64,000 bases of DNA from Cristatella mucedo (lineage: Eukaryota > Bryozoa > Phylactolaemata > Cristatellidae): NCBI GenBank assembly GCA_009760855.2, contig WPIO01000151.1:60001-124000 (forward strand), written 5' to 3'. Shown in pieces: positions 1 through 62,790 of this stretch. The notes beneath the pieces are model-generated. The model did not search any database. It had not been told where the DNA came from and worked only from the letters and a program-made list of their open reading frames with translations. The number at the start of each line of letters is the position of its first letter. Position 1 is the stretch's first letter. The translations under genes and the position numbers were made by a program.

Positions 1-564
1 CTGCACGTTTTAACCTCAGGGATTTCCACAAAATGATACTAAGTGGAACACTTTAGGTACTAGCAAAATATCAAATGGGAAGCAAAGAAATGGAAATATT
101 CTAAACGCTATGGCAATCGCCGTTAAAACACTTGCTGTCCGGATCGGAGACCGCATGCATACAACTAGATACAGCGACCAATATACAGTAGTACTTGAAG
201 CCAACGAAGCTAGCTATGGCCTTCCTTTGCTCGCTAAGACCTTCGCTATGACCTTCGCTATGACCTCCCTGGCTGGGATCTTGAGCTGATAATTTCGGTG
301 CTGTATGGCACAGTAGTAAGGTGCCCTTTGATAAATGTAAATGCACAGCTTTTCTGTATTGGGCTTTGTAGTTAATGCAATGGAGATGATCCAGTATGAA
401 ATCCCAGTGGCTGTTACAAGTAGCTTACCATCCACCACGGCATGTCAGTGGTTCTTTGGCCTTGACCCGCGTACTTGTAAGGATGGCGATGTGCTGAATG
501 ACCTGCATGACGCAGTTGGGCATCTGGACGCAGCTCGAGTGTGTACTTCAAGCATAGGGAACGT
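1..564. other. No gene recognised
   Basis: I see no coding or RNA gene. There is a short local repeat around 222-270, where the string gaccttcgctat recurs. Confidence 0.5.
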
Positions 565-860
565 CAAGTCAAGGGAAGCTATTAAATCTCCTGACTTGCA
601 AGTATTTAAAAAGAAGCTGAGAGAGCACCTGCTTTTTAACAGTACTCACTGGGTCCTTATGATTCGTCTTTTTGCGTGCTTATGTGTGCAGACACTGTTC
701 GTGCTGCCACTAACCATACTTGCATGTTGACCCTGTGCATGGTAACACTAACCATTGATCATACTTTCTTTACGGCATATGTAAAGTGCGTAGAAAGACA
801 TTAAATTCCCAGAGGGCGTCATTCACACAAATGTATTATTATTATCATTACCATTATAAT
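565..860 (+). mobile_element. LINE B-like 3' end (old, truncated)
   Basis: It encodes the LINE C-terminal tail (IKSPDLQVFKKKLREHL), then the 3' UTR seen in other copies (ctgccactaaccatacttgcatg), and ends with the degraded hairpin/tail gtaaagtgcgtagaaag...gagggcg and tattattattat. It is 5' truncated. Confidence 0.8.
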
Positions 861-2994
861 ATATATATATATATATATATTATATCATTGTATTATTTTA
901 TAAATATTTACCGAATAAGCACGTTAGCCGATTAAAGAAGTCAGGAAACCTTGGGTTAACAGTGGCATGTTAGGTTATAGAGAGCCGCAGAAATTGGTCT
1001 TAAACTATGTCCAAGTCTTAGAGGCTAGCAAGGCCCAGAAGAGGTGGACAATCTTCATTTACGATGGTGAATTTAAGGTTCTGCTGCCGCTTAATTATAG
1101 TAAAGGGAACATTTCTTGAACCCATGCTGACAAGAGTTGTACGAACATGGGCAAAGAGAATGATCTTCGTCAGCTTGGGTACGCCATCGTGCATGCAGTA
1201 ATAGGATGAAAGGCTGGAACTTGCTATGGAACGTGAAATGGCTCTAGTGCTAACCTGCACTTTAAGGTCACAGCTAAGGACACTGATTAACAACCTGAGT
1301 CGCTGCTATGTATATGGCACACGTAAAGCAATGTGTCTTAAATTCAAACTTGCCAGCTGAGCCGTGGCGTTGGCGGTATTTGCTTTAGAGCAAAGCACAC
1401 GTCTGCGCACGGCAGAGAAGCGGCTCACCACTATACAAAGCTCGCTGAATTGCTGACGGCGGGTCACTTCGGAGGTAAATACTTAGGACCACAGTGGCGA
1501 CGTTTCTCTGCGTCGCGGCCCTTTGTGGCCGGATTCAGGGAGCTTTGAAAAGGCGGCAGAGTGCAAGCTCGATGAATGGCAATACGCTGTGTACTTAAGC
1601 TCAAGCGACTCCGGTCTCAGAGTCTTTACATCCTGAGATCGTCAAATGCTTTCGTGTTGAGCGAGAGTCAGCTTGGTTTCCAACAGGAGCTGCTCGTAAC
1701 GGTTTCAGAGTAAATGTTAATGACTAATTGGTAGCGCAGAAATTTAGACCTCTCAACAGGAATCATAATTGTGCGACTTGATGAGGCCCAGCGAACAAAT
1801 ATTAGTCGAACGGTTCTGGCTTGTCTTATCGGCGGCAGGGAATACTAGCTTCTAATAATGCTAATTCCTCTGTGAAATTAAAAGCACTGTGAATTTCTGC
1901 AGCCCATTTCCCGAGTAATCTCAACCTCTCTACAACGAGCTCCAGTCGAAAGTCTTGTAAATCTCGAGAGCGTCACGAGCAATAGCCATTAGCAACATCG
2001 CAACTTTTGTAGGTCCATCGCGTATTAATCGGTGATTCTGCCGTTTCGTCGTTCACTCCGATAAAGCAGCAGACTTTAGCGGACATGTGCCAGGCCGGTG
2101 CAGCAACTCTGCTGACACATTTGTCGAAAAAAGGAGATATATCGTATCCGACTTATGTCGTCATATTGAAACAGCTCGCCGCAAATTGCCGACATAGTCA
2201 GTAATAGGTAACAGCGAGTCCCATTAAAGCGAGCCGCACCGGCGAAAAGTCCGATTTAGCTTTACTAGAAGGCGTAATATATATATATATATATATATAT
2301 TGAATATGTGCAGTGCAGTGACCAATGTGCTGCCTATTGGCAATACATAATTAACCAAATAGCAAGCACAAATATACCATAGCATGTTCATGATTGGCTG
2401 CAGTCTTCTCGGTTGAGTGAGTCCGACTTTGTTGCAGCTGAAGCTCAGCCCAGCTCAAGCTGTTGGTACTTCAGCATCGGATATCAAGTGCAATATTATT
2501 ATTATTATCGTGAACGCTAGCTAGTGTTTGAGCGGTAATACATTGGTTTGATCCCAGTAGGTTAACTATTTGATTTCAGCACTGAAGGTAGACCCGCGAA
2601 TACCAGTACGAGACTCATAGCATTTAACTACAACTAGCCTTGACGCATAGATCCTTCAGAAAAAGTTGATCTGCCTGTACTTCAAGAGCTTAAACGACCG
2701 GTCCTCGCCGTCTCGAGGATATGGCTTAAATCGATCGATCGGCCTAGCTCTAGCTAGGGATTGGTAATCGTGTTTACATGAGTGCAGCTCTTATGTCGCC
2801 CGAGGCATTCGCTAATTGAGAGATGCGGCACAAATGGTGACAGAATCGGTGACAGAAATGCACTAGGCAATAGTTAGTTATTCCCCTTTTTAGATCCAGC
2901 TCAGCATAACAACTGTGTCAGGAGAGCGAGTCAGAGGCCGTCCATGCCCTCCGTGAGGCTCGTCAGGCTGGAATCGACCTGAGTGGTCGCCTTC
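858..2994. other. Upstream region, nothing recognised except short (AT)n
   Basis: The stretch contains (AT)n at about 858-880 and 2275-2300. No credible exon, RNA gene or promoter motif could be fixed from the sequence. It is the likely location of the 5' UTR or promoter of the channel gene if exon 1 is the first exon. Confidence 0.4.
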
Positions 2995-54690
<51,696 letters not shown>

Positions 54691-55724
54691 GTATGTGAAA
54701 TCGATAGCACTCTGCGTTGCAGGAGTGAACTGGTACATGCTTCACATTGCGGCTCTCGGCCCTAATGTCCATGACTCAGTTTCGGCTTTGCTCGGAAGTA
54801 ATGTTAAGCCAAAGTTATTAAAGTGAGAAATTGTGAAGAGCCAAAGGTAAACTGCTGGCTGGACTAGCAGTTTTGTCTAATTTTCTGACTTAACTTGTTC
54901 ATTGCAAGGAGTGTTGCGTCCCAGGAGAGGCGGACATGTCATTCATTGATTCATAATGAGTAGCAATGGGTAATCGGATTTATTCTAAGTCGAATGAGAT
55001 TTAAGTTGTAGACCAACTGAACTAGGATTCCGCTCAAGATTTCTTAGTACCGTCGAGAGCTCGGTAGTGCACCGGCTAGAACAGCTTGAAGAGAGGCACT
55101 ACAATAATTACATTCCCAAAAAAAACAGGCAGGCATTCATCAGAGTGCCAGTGCTGAAAAGAAATTGGCAGCAGAGGTTCGACTGACAGGTGGACAAGAG
55201 TGCTTCCCTTCTAATAATCAGTATGGTACTTCAAAACTGTATGCTTATTTTTAGAAAGCTTGACGATGATAATGCTTAAAAGTGAGGGTGCACTATTCAT
55301 TGGCGGCCAAGGGGTGAGAAATATTAAATTTATTCATGCAAAAGGTCTAGTAAATATTGGAATAATTACATGTTCTCTCACTAGCGAAGTTATAATCTCA
55401 AGAAAATGTATTTAAATACAAATTTTTGCTGGACTGTAGTGTACCGGAGTCTTTCGCCGGTGGCTAGCCAAGAAAAACTGGACAAGCTTTTGTTTCGGTG
55501 CGGAATTTTCTGAAAATGGAACTTCTGACGAGCTCCGAACTCATTCTGTGATAGCAAGACCTGTCTAATTATTTGCGAAATTCAATGCAGTTGCCTGTGC
55601 CCTCTCCTCCTACCGGCATGCTGGACCTCACCAGGCATCCTGTGGTGCAATGGTTTTGCACCTGCAGTCCTGTCTGTACTAACTCCAATGGCCTTGCCAT
55701 CTGCCATTGTAGATTAGCCAGCTC
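54691..55724. other. Downstream intron, nothing recognised
   Basis: The DII S6 exon (expected LNLFLALLL-like) was not seen here. Confidence 0.45.
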
Positions 55725-56645
55725 ACCGTGGGCAAACCTAGTGTTATTCAGAAATTGGAAAGACAGACTTTCAAAATTGGCTCTGCCAGCATATCTCCAG
55801 TTGTATCAGCTCGAAATCTAGGTGTCATATTCCAAAGCGACCTCTCGTTAGACGACCACATCAGCTCCACAGTCAAATCAGCCTATTTTTAGCTTCATAA
55901 CATTGCTAAAATTAGGGCTTGTTTAGATAAGGATACCACGTCCAAGTTGGTCCATGCATTCGTGACATCTCGTCTCGACTTCTGCAACTCACTGCTTACT
56001 GGCCTACCAGCATGTGCGATCAGGCGATTGCAGCTGGTGCAAAACTCTGCAGCTAGGCTTGTCTGTCGTGAGCGTCACAGTTGCCACATTACTCCACTTC
56101 TCGCCGACCTGCACTGGTTACCAGTCAAGCAACGGATTGACTTCAAGGTTTTGTCGCTCACTTTTAGGTCTCTTCGTCCTATGGCTCCAGCCTATCTTTC
56201 AGATATACTACCCCATCAGGCAAAGCATCGTACCACTCGCTTTTCGGAATCCAACAGTCTAGAAATACCTCGTATAAACCTTAAATCCTTTGGAGACCGT
56301 GCATTTAGCTGGTATGCTCCCACAGCCTGGAACTCCCTCCCGACCTGCATCAGAACATCCCCTGACCTGACCACATTTACAAGAAACTTAAAAACATACC
56401 TATTTAGGACAGCATTTAGTGGGTCCTTGTGATTCGTCCTTGATGTGCTTATGCGTGCTGACACTGTTCAGGCTGCCACTAACCACATTTGCATGCTGAC
56501 CCAGTGCATGTAACCCCTAACCATGGTATTCATTTAGTTTGTTTTTCAAGCATGATTTTACTTACTATTCTATTGCGTATCACTTTGCAGCAAATGTAAA
56601 GCGCCTAGAAAGAGATTAAGTTCTCTGAGGGCGCTTTATCAAGTG

Positions 56646-56690
<45 letters not shown>
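55725..56690 (+). mobile_element. LINE B 3' third, well preserved
   Basis: An open 161-codon stretch (55947-56432): [59 protein letters not shown] and [12 protein letters not shown]. The 3' UTR, the terminal hairpin (stems 56598-56605/56630-56637 and 56611-56615/56622-56626) and (ATT)14 follow. It is very similar to the minus-strand copy at 57440-58623, forming an inverted repeat. Confidence 0.93.
56648..56689. repeat. (ATT)n LINE B tail
   Basis: Fourteen trinucleotide units at the 3' end of the preceding LINE B. Confidence 0.95.
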
Positions 56691-56691
<1 letters not shown>

Positions 56692-56859
56692 GTGGCGTGT
56701 TTCTAACTAGGATCATGTAAGCACAATTATAGTTTCCTTATTGTTGCTCAGTAGCATGTGAGGATACCAAAGTCTCATCCAGAGTTACTAAATTAGATAT
56801 ATCTACTCGGAAGATTAGGCGACGAATCAGAAGGCGTAAGGTGCACATCTGCAGCAATT

Positions 56860-57250
56860 AGTAATAATAATAATAAATAATAATACATTTCTATAGAACT
56901 CTCAGATAACTCAGTATATGCTTAGGTGCTTTAACGTTTTGCTGCACAGGAAGATTGATCGAACGGTTAGTGGTAGCATGTCAACAAGCGTAAAATGGTG
57001 AGAGGTGATATGCACAGGATCAACATGCCAAAACGATTATTGGCAGCATGAACAGTGTCAGCACCTACAAACACAAAAAAAGACGAGTCACATAGATCTG
57101 CTAATTGCTGAAATCAATATATGTTTTCAGTTTCTTTTTAAATTTGGTCAAGTCAGGGGATGTGAAGAAAGTCGGAAGTGAGTTCGAGGATTTGGGAGCA
57201 TATTCTAGCTGATTTAGCAGCCTCTTTTTGCATTGCGGCATATGATCCTT
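56860..57250 (-). mobile_element. LINE B-like 3' end joined to a SINE1 tail scrap
   Basis: Reversed aataataataataaataata tail, 3' UTR and C-terminal text to about 57205. Then agctgatttagcagcctctt resembles a reversed SINE1 end. Confidence 0.7.
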
Positions 57251-57311
57251 AAAGGCCATCGCTGCTACTTGCAACAGCAATAAAACATGAAATGAAGGCA
57301 AGACTTAAAAG

Positions 57312-59575
57312 GATTTGAGGTCCCTCCCTGCCACCGAGCAGGTCGAATTCTCTCAAATCCTTTGCTGCATCTATTGATGAAGTCTGCACTTGGATGGCTG
57401 CAAATTTTCTTAAATTAAATGATAATAAAATTAACTTACTATAATAATAATAATAATATTGCACTTGATAAAGCGCCCTCAGAGAACTTAATCTCTTTCT
57501 AGGCGCTTTACATTTGCTGCAAAGTGATACGCAATAGAATAGTAAGTAAAATCATGCTTGAAAAACAAACAAAATGAATACCATGGTTAGGGGTTACATG
57601 CACTGGGTCAGCATGCAAATGTGGTTAGTGGCAGCATGAACAGTGTCAGCACGCATAAGCACATCAAGGACGAATCACAAGGACCCACTAAATGCTGTCC
57701 TAAATAGGTATGTTTTTAAGTTTCTTTTAAATGTGGTCAGGTCAGGGGATGTTCTGATGCAGGTCGGGAGGGAGTTCCAGGCTGTGGGAGCATACGAGCT
57801 AAATGCACGGTCTCCAAAGGATTTAAGGTTTGTACGAGGTATTTCTAGACTGTTGGATTCCGAAAAGCGAGTGGTACGATGCTTTGCCTGATGGGGTAGT
57901 ATATCTGAAAGATAGGCTGGAGCCATAGAACGAAGAGACCTAAAAGTGAGCGACAAAACCTTGAAGTCAATCCGTTGCTTGACTGGTAACCAGTGCAGGT
58001 CGGCGAGAAGTGGAGTAATGTGGCAACTGTGACGCTCACGACAGACAAGCCTAGCTGCAGAGTTTTGCACCAGCTGCAATCGCCTGATCGCACATGCTGG
58101 TAGGCCAGTAAGCAGTGAGTTGCAGAAGTCGAGACGAGATGTCACGAATGCATGGACCAACTTGGACGTGGTATCCTTATCTAAACAAGCCCTAATTTTA
58201 GCAATGTTATGAAGCTGAAAATAGGCTGATTTGACTGTGGAGCTGATGTGGTCGTCTAACGAGAGGTCGCTTTGGAATATGACACCTAGATTTCGAGCTG
58301 ATGCAACTGGAGATATGCTGGCAGAGCCAATTTTGAAAGTCTGTCTTTCCAATTTCTGAATAACACTAGGTTTGCCCATAACTAGTAAGTTAGTTTTATC
58401 ATCGTTTAGTTTTAGAAAATTTGCTGCCATCCATGATCGGATGTCATCAATGCATGCAGCAAGTGAGTTGAGAGAATTTGAGGTGCTCGAAGGCTGGGAG
58501 GGATAAAAGCAAAGGTACAACTGAGTGTCATCCGCATAGAAGTGAAAGCCTAGATTGTGCTTGGCAATCACATCAGCGAGAGGGAGAGTATAAACGGTGA
58601 AAAGGACCGGACCTAGCACAGAGCCTAGTTTTGGGCAAACCAAGTGTGATTCAGAAATTGGAAAACCAACTCTAAGGCTAACTCTCAAAATTGGCTCTGT
58701 CAGCATATCTCTTGTTGAATATGCACGAAATCTAGGTGTCCTGTTCCAAAGTGACATTTCGTTAGACGACCACATCAGCTCCACAATAAAGTCTGCCTAC
58801 TTTCAGCTACATAACATTCGTAAAATTCGACCTTGTTTAGATAAGGATACCACATCTAAGTTGATCTTTACATATATGACATACCGTCTTGACTTCTGTA
58901 ACTCACTGCTTGCTGGCCTATCGGCATGTGCAATCAGGCGATTATGACTGGTGCAAAACTGCAGGTAGACTTGTCTGTCATGAGCGTCGCAGTTGCCACA
59001 TCACACCACTTCTCGCCGACCTGCACTGGCTCCCTGTCAAGCAACAGATTGACTTCAAGGTTTTGTCGCTCACTTTTAGGTCACTTCATTCTTTGGCTCC
59101 AGCCTATCTCTCAGATATACTCCCCCTCCCAGGCCAAGCATCGTACCACCTGCTTTTCAGAATCCAGCAGTTTACCAATACATCATACAAACCTCAAATA
59201 CTTTTGAGACCGTGCATTTAGTTCGTATGCTCCGAAAGCCTAGAACTCACTCCCGACTTGCGTAAGAACATCCCCTGACTTGACCACATTTAAAAAGAAC
59301 ATTAAAACACCTATTTAGGATAGCATTTAGTGGGTCCCAATGATTTTCGCTTTATGTGCATGTACGTGCATGCTAACATTGTGAATGCTGCCACTAACCA
59401 TACTTGCATACTGACCCTGTGCATATCACCCCGAACCATGTTACTCATGTTGTTTATCAAGCATGATATTACTCATCATTCAATCGCGTTTCTCTTTTCA
59501 ACAAATGTAAAGTGAGTGGAAAGAGATTGAGTTCTCTGAGGGCGCTTTATCAAGTGTATTATTATCATTATTACC
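57312..59575 (+). mobile_element. LINE B host copy, split by a minus-strand LINE B
   Basis: 57312-57439 encodes SNSLKSFAASIDEVCTWMAA and NFLKLNDNKINLL. The text resumes at 58624 with ttgggcaaaccaagtgtgat and runs through [40 protein letters not shown], 3' UTR, hairpin and tattattatc. The break matches LLVMGKPS in intact copies, so both parts are one element. Confidence 0.83.
57440..58623 (-). mobile_element. LINE B insertion with the longest open LINE B frame
   Basis: 5' truncated in RT domain C ([20 protein letters not shown]) and then open to the natural end (57675), including [12 protein letters not shown] and [16 protein letters not shown]. The full open frame is 369 codons but its first about 53 codons are antisense to the host LINE. 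3' UTR, hairpin and reversed tail lie at 57440-57674. Few mutations suggest a recent insertion. Confidence 0.92.
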
Positions 59576-60045
59576 GCGAGGTGTAGGTAAATGCTTGGAT
59601 TCGGATAAGCAGATGGTACTACGATAAACCTGGTGGGGAGTAGATCTGATAGGTTGGCTGGCGCCATAGTATTAAGGCACCTAAAAGTGAGTGACAGAAC
59701 CTTAAATTCGATGCGCTGCTTGGCTGGGAGTCAGTGAAGCTCGGCGAGAAGTGGTGTGATATGGCAACTGCGACGCTCACGACAGACAAGCCTAGCTGTA
59801 GAATTTTGCGAAAGCTGTAAGTGCCTGATTTGCACCAGCTGAAAGCGCTGGAGTACCCAGGTTGGTAGACCAGCAAGCAGTGAGTTACAGAAGTCGAGAT
59901 GGGATTTAAAAAAGGAATTTTAAAATTTAGATGTGGTATCCCTGCCCAAGAAAGCCCGAATTTTAGCAATGTTATGCAGGTGAAAGTAGGCAGACTTGGT
60001 TGTGGAGCTGTTGTGGCCGTTCAATGAATGATCGCTTCGGAACAG
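59576..60045 (-). mobile_element. LINE B fragment, 3' UTR missing
   Basis: Minus-strand [18 protein letters not shown]-type frame-shifted text and HSLLGALILWRQPTYQIYSP; C-terminal region only. Confidence 0.75.
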
Positions 60046-60119
60046 AAACCTAGATTTGTCAAGGAGACTCAAGAGATGTGCTTTTATGGCTTCCGTTTGA
60101 TTATTAACGGATACTAAAT

Positions 60120-60605
60120 AGAGCTCTTAGGCTGATCCGCAAGGCCGGCAATGGCTTGGCTCGCTCACACCCCTCTGAACTGCTGTTCATGTTTCACGCT
60201 CATCAAACCGTAAGGTCATGTATGGACATAACGTTAGTTGTCCCATTCCTCCGTTTAAAGAAAGTTGGCGATACAAGCTTTGGCTGCGCAGGTCCTAGGG
60301 CGTTGAGCTCGCTTCCACAACTCTTGAGCAACGACAGTATTCTTCCGGTGCCTATTTCAGCAATATCATTTTCAGTCCTTCTAAGCTGCTATTGCCATGC
60401 TACTTGATAGCTCTTCTATCCGTCTGAATCTGCTATGCTTGTCACCATCTCTTTGCTTAGTGAGATTAAGTCTGTTGATTAGCATATGGAAATCGAAAAC
60501 CGCATAGGCATTGAGTGTGCTATCGAAAACTGTCCTGCGTACCAGCTTAGTCTTTGTGGCTGTAGTTACAAAAGGAAATACGTTATATTACATTACATTA
60601 AATTC
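60120..60605 (+). mobile_element. LINE A 3' end
   Basis: CMDITLVVPFLRLKKVGDTS, SLPQLLSND and SFSVLLSCYCHAT, then 3' UTR and a tail of ttacattacatta. Confidence 0.85.
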
Positions 60606-61039
60606 CAATAACTCAACGTACACCTTCCAGCCTACCACTATATACCCCATCGCAAGCTCATATCCATGTTTAATAAGACTAACTGTACTAACCCTCTTGG
60701 CCCAATACCTAGTTTTTGTCTGAGGTACCTATCAGTGATTCTTTTCATAAAGAATGATATAAGTATGACTCAGTCTCAAGTTTTTATCTCTGGGTTCTTC
60801 AAAAAGGACAAAGCTAGTGCAACCATTAAGAAGTGAGCTCTATACAATAAGAACTTTACCTAATTCTATCCCAGTCTCTCTACTGCGGTTTAAAAAATAA
60901 AGACACTGCAACGAGTAATGACAGACGCACTAACTTTAAAATTGAAACTTGAAACGTAGCAAGTTAGTTCAAGCCAGGTTGCAGTGCGAATTACTCCACG
61001 GAATGAAAACTGGCTCGAGTGTACATTACAATTCTCAAG
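60606..61039. other. Nothing recognised
   Basis: No element or exon recognised. Confidence 0.4.
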
Positions 61040-62344
61040 TTCGCAGAGTCTGTCGGCTAGTTCTGCTTGATCTCTCGGTGAAATTTGGTTCTATTAATCC
61101 GCAAGTCCTTTAGCTCCAATCGTCTCTCCCTGAAATTGCTGGCATTACAATTAATAGTCTAGGTTCAATTACAGTGGACTATCACAGAGCTTAGATTAAA
61201 AACAGGCAGCAATTATCAAACATTTGTAGTACGGGGGTACCCCAGAGATCTTGGCTTAGTCCGCTTGGTCCGCACTAGCTGGGATTTAATTTGTGTACGA
61301 ATGAAAAGAGGCAAATGGCAGTGTCTGTGCTTTGATTCACCCCCTTCATTCCTGCGAGCTGAAATCTCTCAACTCCCTCGCAGCATGTACTGATAATATT
61401 GGCACTTTCACGGTAGCCAAATTTCTCAAAATGAACGACGATACAACTAACGCCTTAATTTCGGGAATCTTACTCAAAAAATCGGGTCTAACCATCAATA
61501 TGGTCTCAGACATCGTTAGCTTCAATAGCCTAAGCAAAAGATGCTGGTGTCCTCTTTCAAAGTGACCCTTTAATAGATGACCTCAAGGCTTCATGATTAA
61601 GTGTGCTTACTTTCAGCAAGTGTTATCGAAAACATTTGAGCGTACTTAGACTAGGATATCGTAGTGAAGCTAGTCACCTTATTTTTGAAATATACCTCTG
61701 CAGCTCACTAAAGGCAGGTCTTTCGTTCTCTGCTATGCATTAGGTACGAAACTCAGGGGATAGGTGTGTTTTTCTTGTTTATCGCAACGGCCCCCTCGTA
61801 CGACTTCTCATCAACAGGCATTATCTCACGAGCTGGCTGCCTAACAATTCTGATGTTTGGAAACTCGTACTAATGCCCTTTAGTTCTCTTTCTCTAGCCT
61901 CAATATCATTAAAAATTCCGAAGCATAGTAACACAGAACTACAACTGTGTAATTGCAGAAGTCGTTCAGCAATGCCTCTTAGCAATCTCACGCACTCTGG
62001 TAGCAATGCATCTCGTGCATCTTGTACACCAAAAGTCTCGAACTCTCTACCTACTGACGGAACGCCGTCTCCCAACTTCGAGAATTTAAAGAGAACTCTT
62101 TGAGCCAACATTTTCATTACAGAGAAAGCTCTGTCCATTTGAACTGTCCGTGGTTTGCTTACGTGTGCTAACAATATGGCCCATATCAGTGATCAATTGA
62201 CAGGCCTTCTTTCAGCATCCATAAAATATCAAGTAAAAACTTGGGTTCTCTTGGGTGCCAGATTTACATTTTAGTATTGTTATTATTTGTATATTATTAT
62301 TATATCATTATTATATAATAATAAATATTAATACTATTTAGTAC
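61040..62344 (+). mobile_element. Old LINE, RT to C-terminus, degenerate
   Basis: Reads LNSLAACTDNIGTFTVAKFL, KMNDDTTNALISG, then at 61870-62103 SNSLPTDGTPSPNFENLKRT. It ends in attattatta-rich DNA at about 62275-62340. Confidence 0.72.
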
Positions 62345-62525
62345 TTCTATCACGAGGTCTTATCTCAGTGGAGAACTCCAGGGTATTGATGAGGATGGAT
62401 ACAGATCATCCGAGGAGCCCCTGAAATTTGGGACCTCAGGGGTCTGTGCTTGGTCCAGTTCTTCTCACTGTTTATATTCTCCCTGATTCCGATGTGATGG
62501 CCTAGCACGATCTAGGCTACCAGGC
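62345..62525 (+). mobile_element. LINE B RT fragment
   Basis: Text matches RSYISGRLQSID...[12 protein letters not shown] in shifted frames (gtcttatctcagtggagaac; gggacctcaggggtctgtgc). Confidence 0.65.
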
Positions 62526-62609
62526 TAGGGGTGGCAGCTGCCATCCTTATCATCCACCTGGCTCAACCTCTGCTTGAGGGACACCCTAGGTGACTGTTCT
62601 GGTGGATGA

Positions 62610-62790
62610 CACATGACTCACACACGACACGGAGTGAACACGATCGGAAGAGTACGATTTAAGCCACGCTAGTGCTTCACTGGCCAGAACAATCGTTGTT
62701 CTCAATCGTTCAAGAAGGATATCGGGATCAACGGTGTCGAAGGCAGCTGATGGATCTAGCAGCAGTAGGGCTGTGCGAGTTATCAGAGGT
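62610..62790 (-). mobile_element. LINE A RT fragment
   Basis: Minus strand encodes LLLLDPSAAFDTVDPDILLE, matching the RT motif A region of LINE A. Confidence 0.75.

Noticed and set aside
55596-55640. DII S6 exon after gcag near 55592
   Set aside because: Translation (LPVPSPPTG) is not membrane-like and does not match S6.
57675-58784. 369-codon gene on the minus strand
   Set aside because: It is LINE B reverse transcriptase plus antisense host LINE text, not a host gene.
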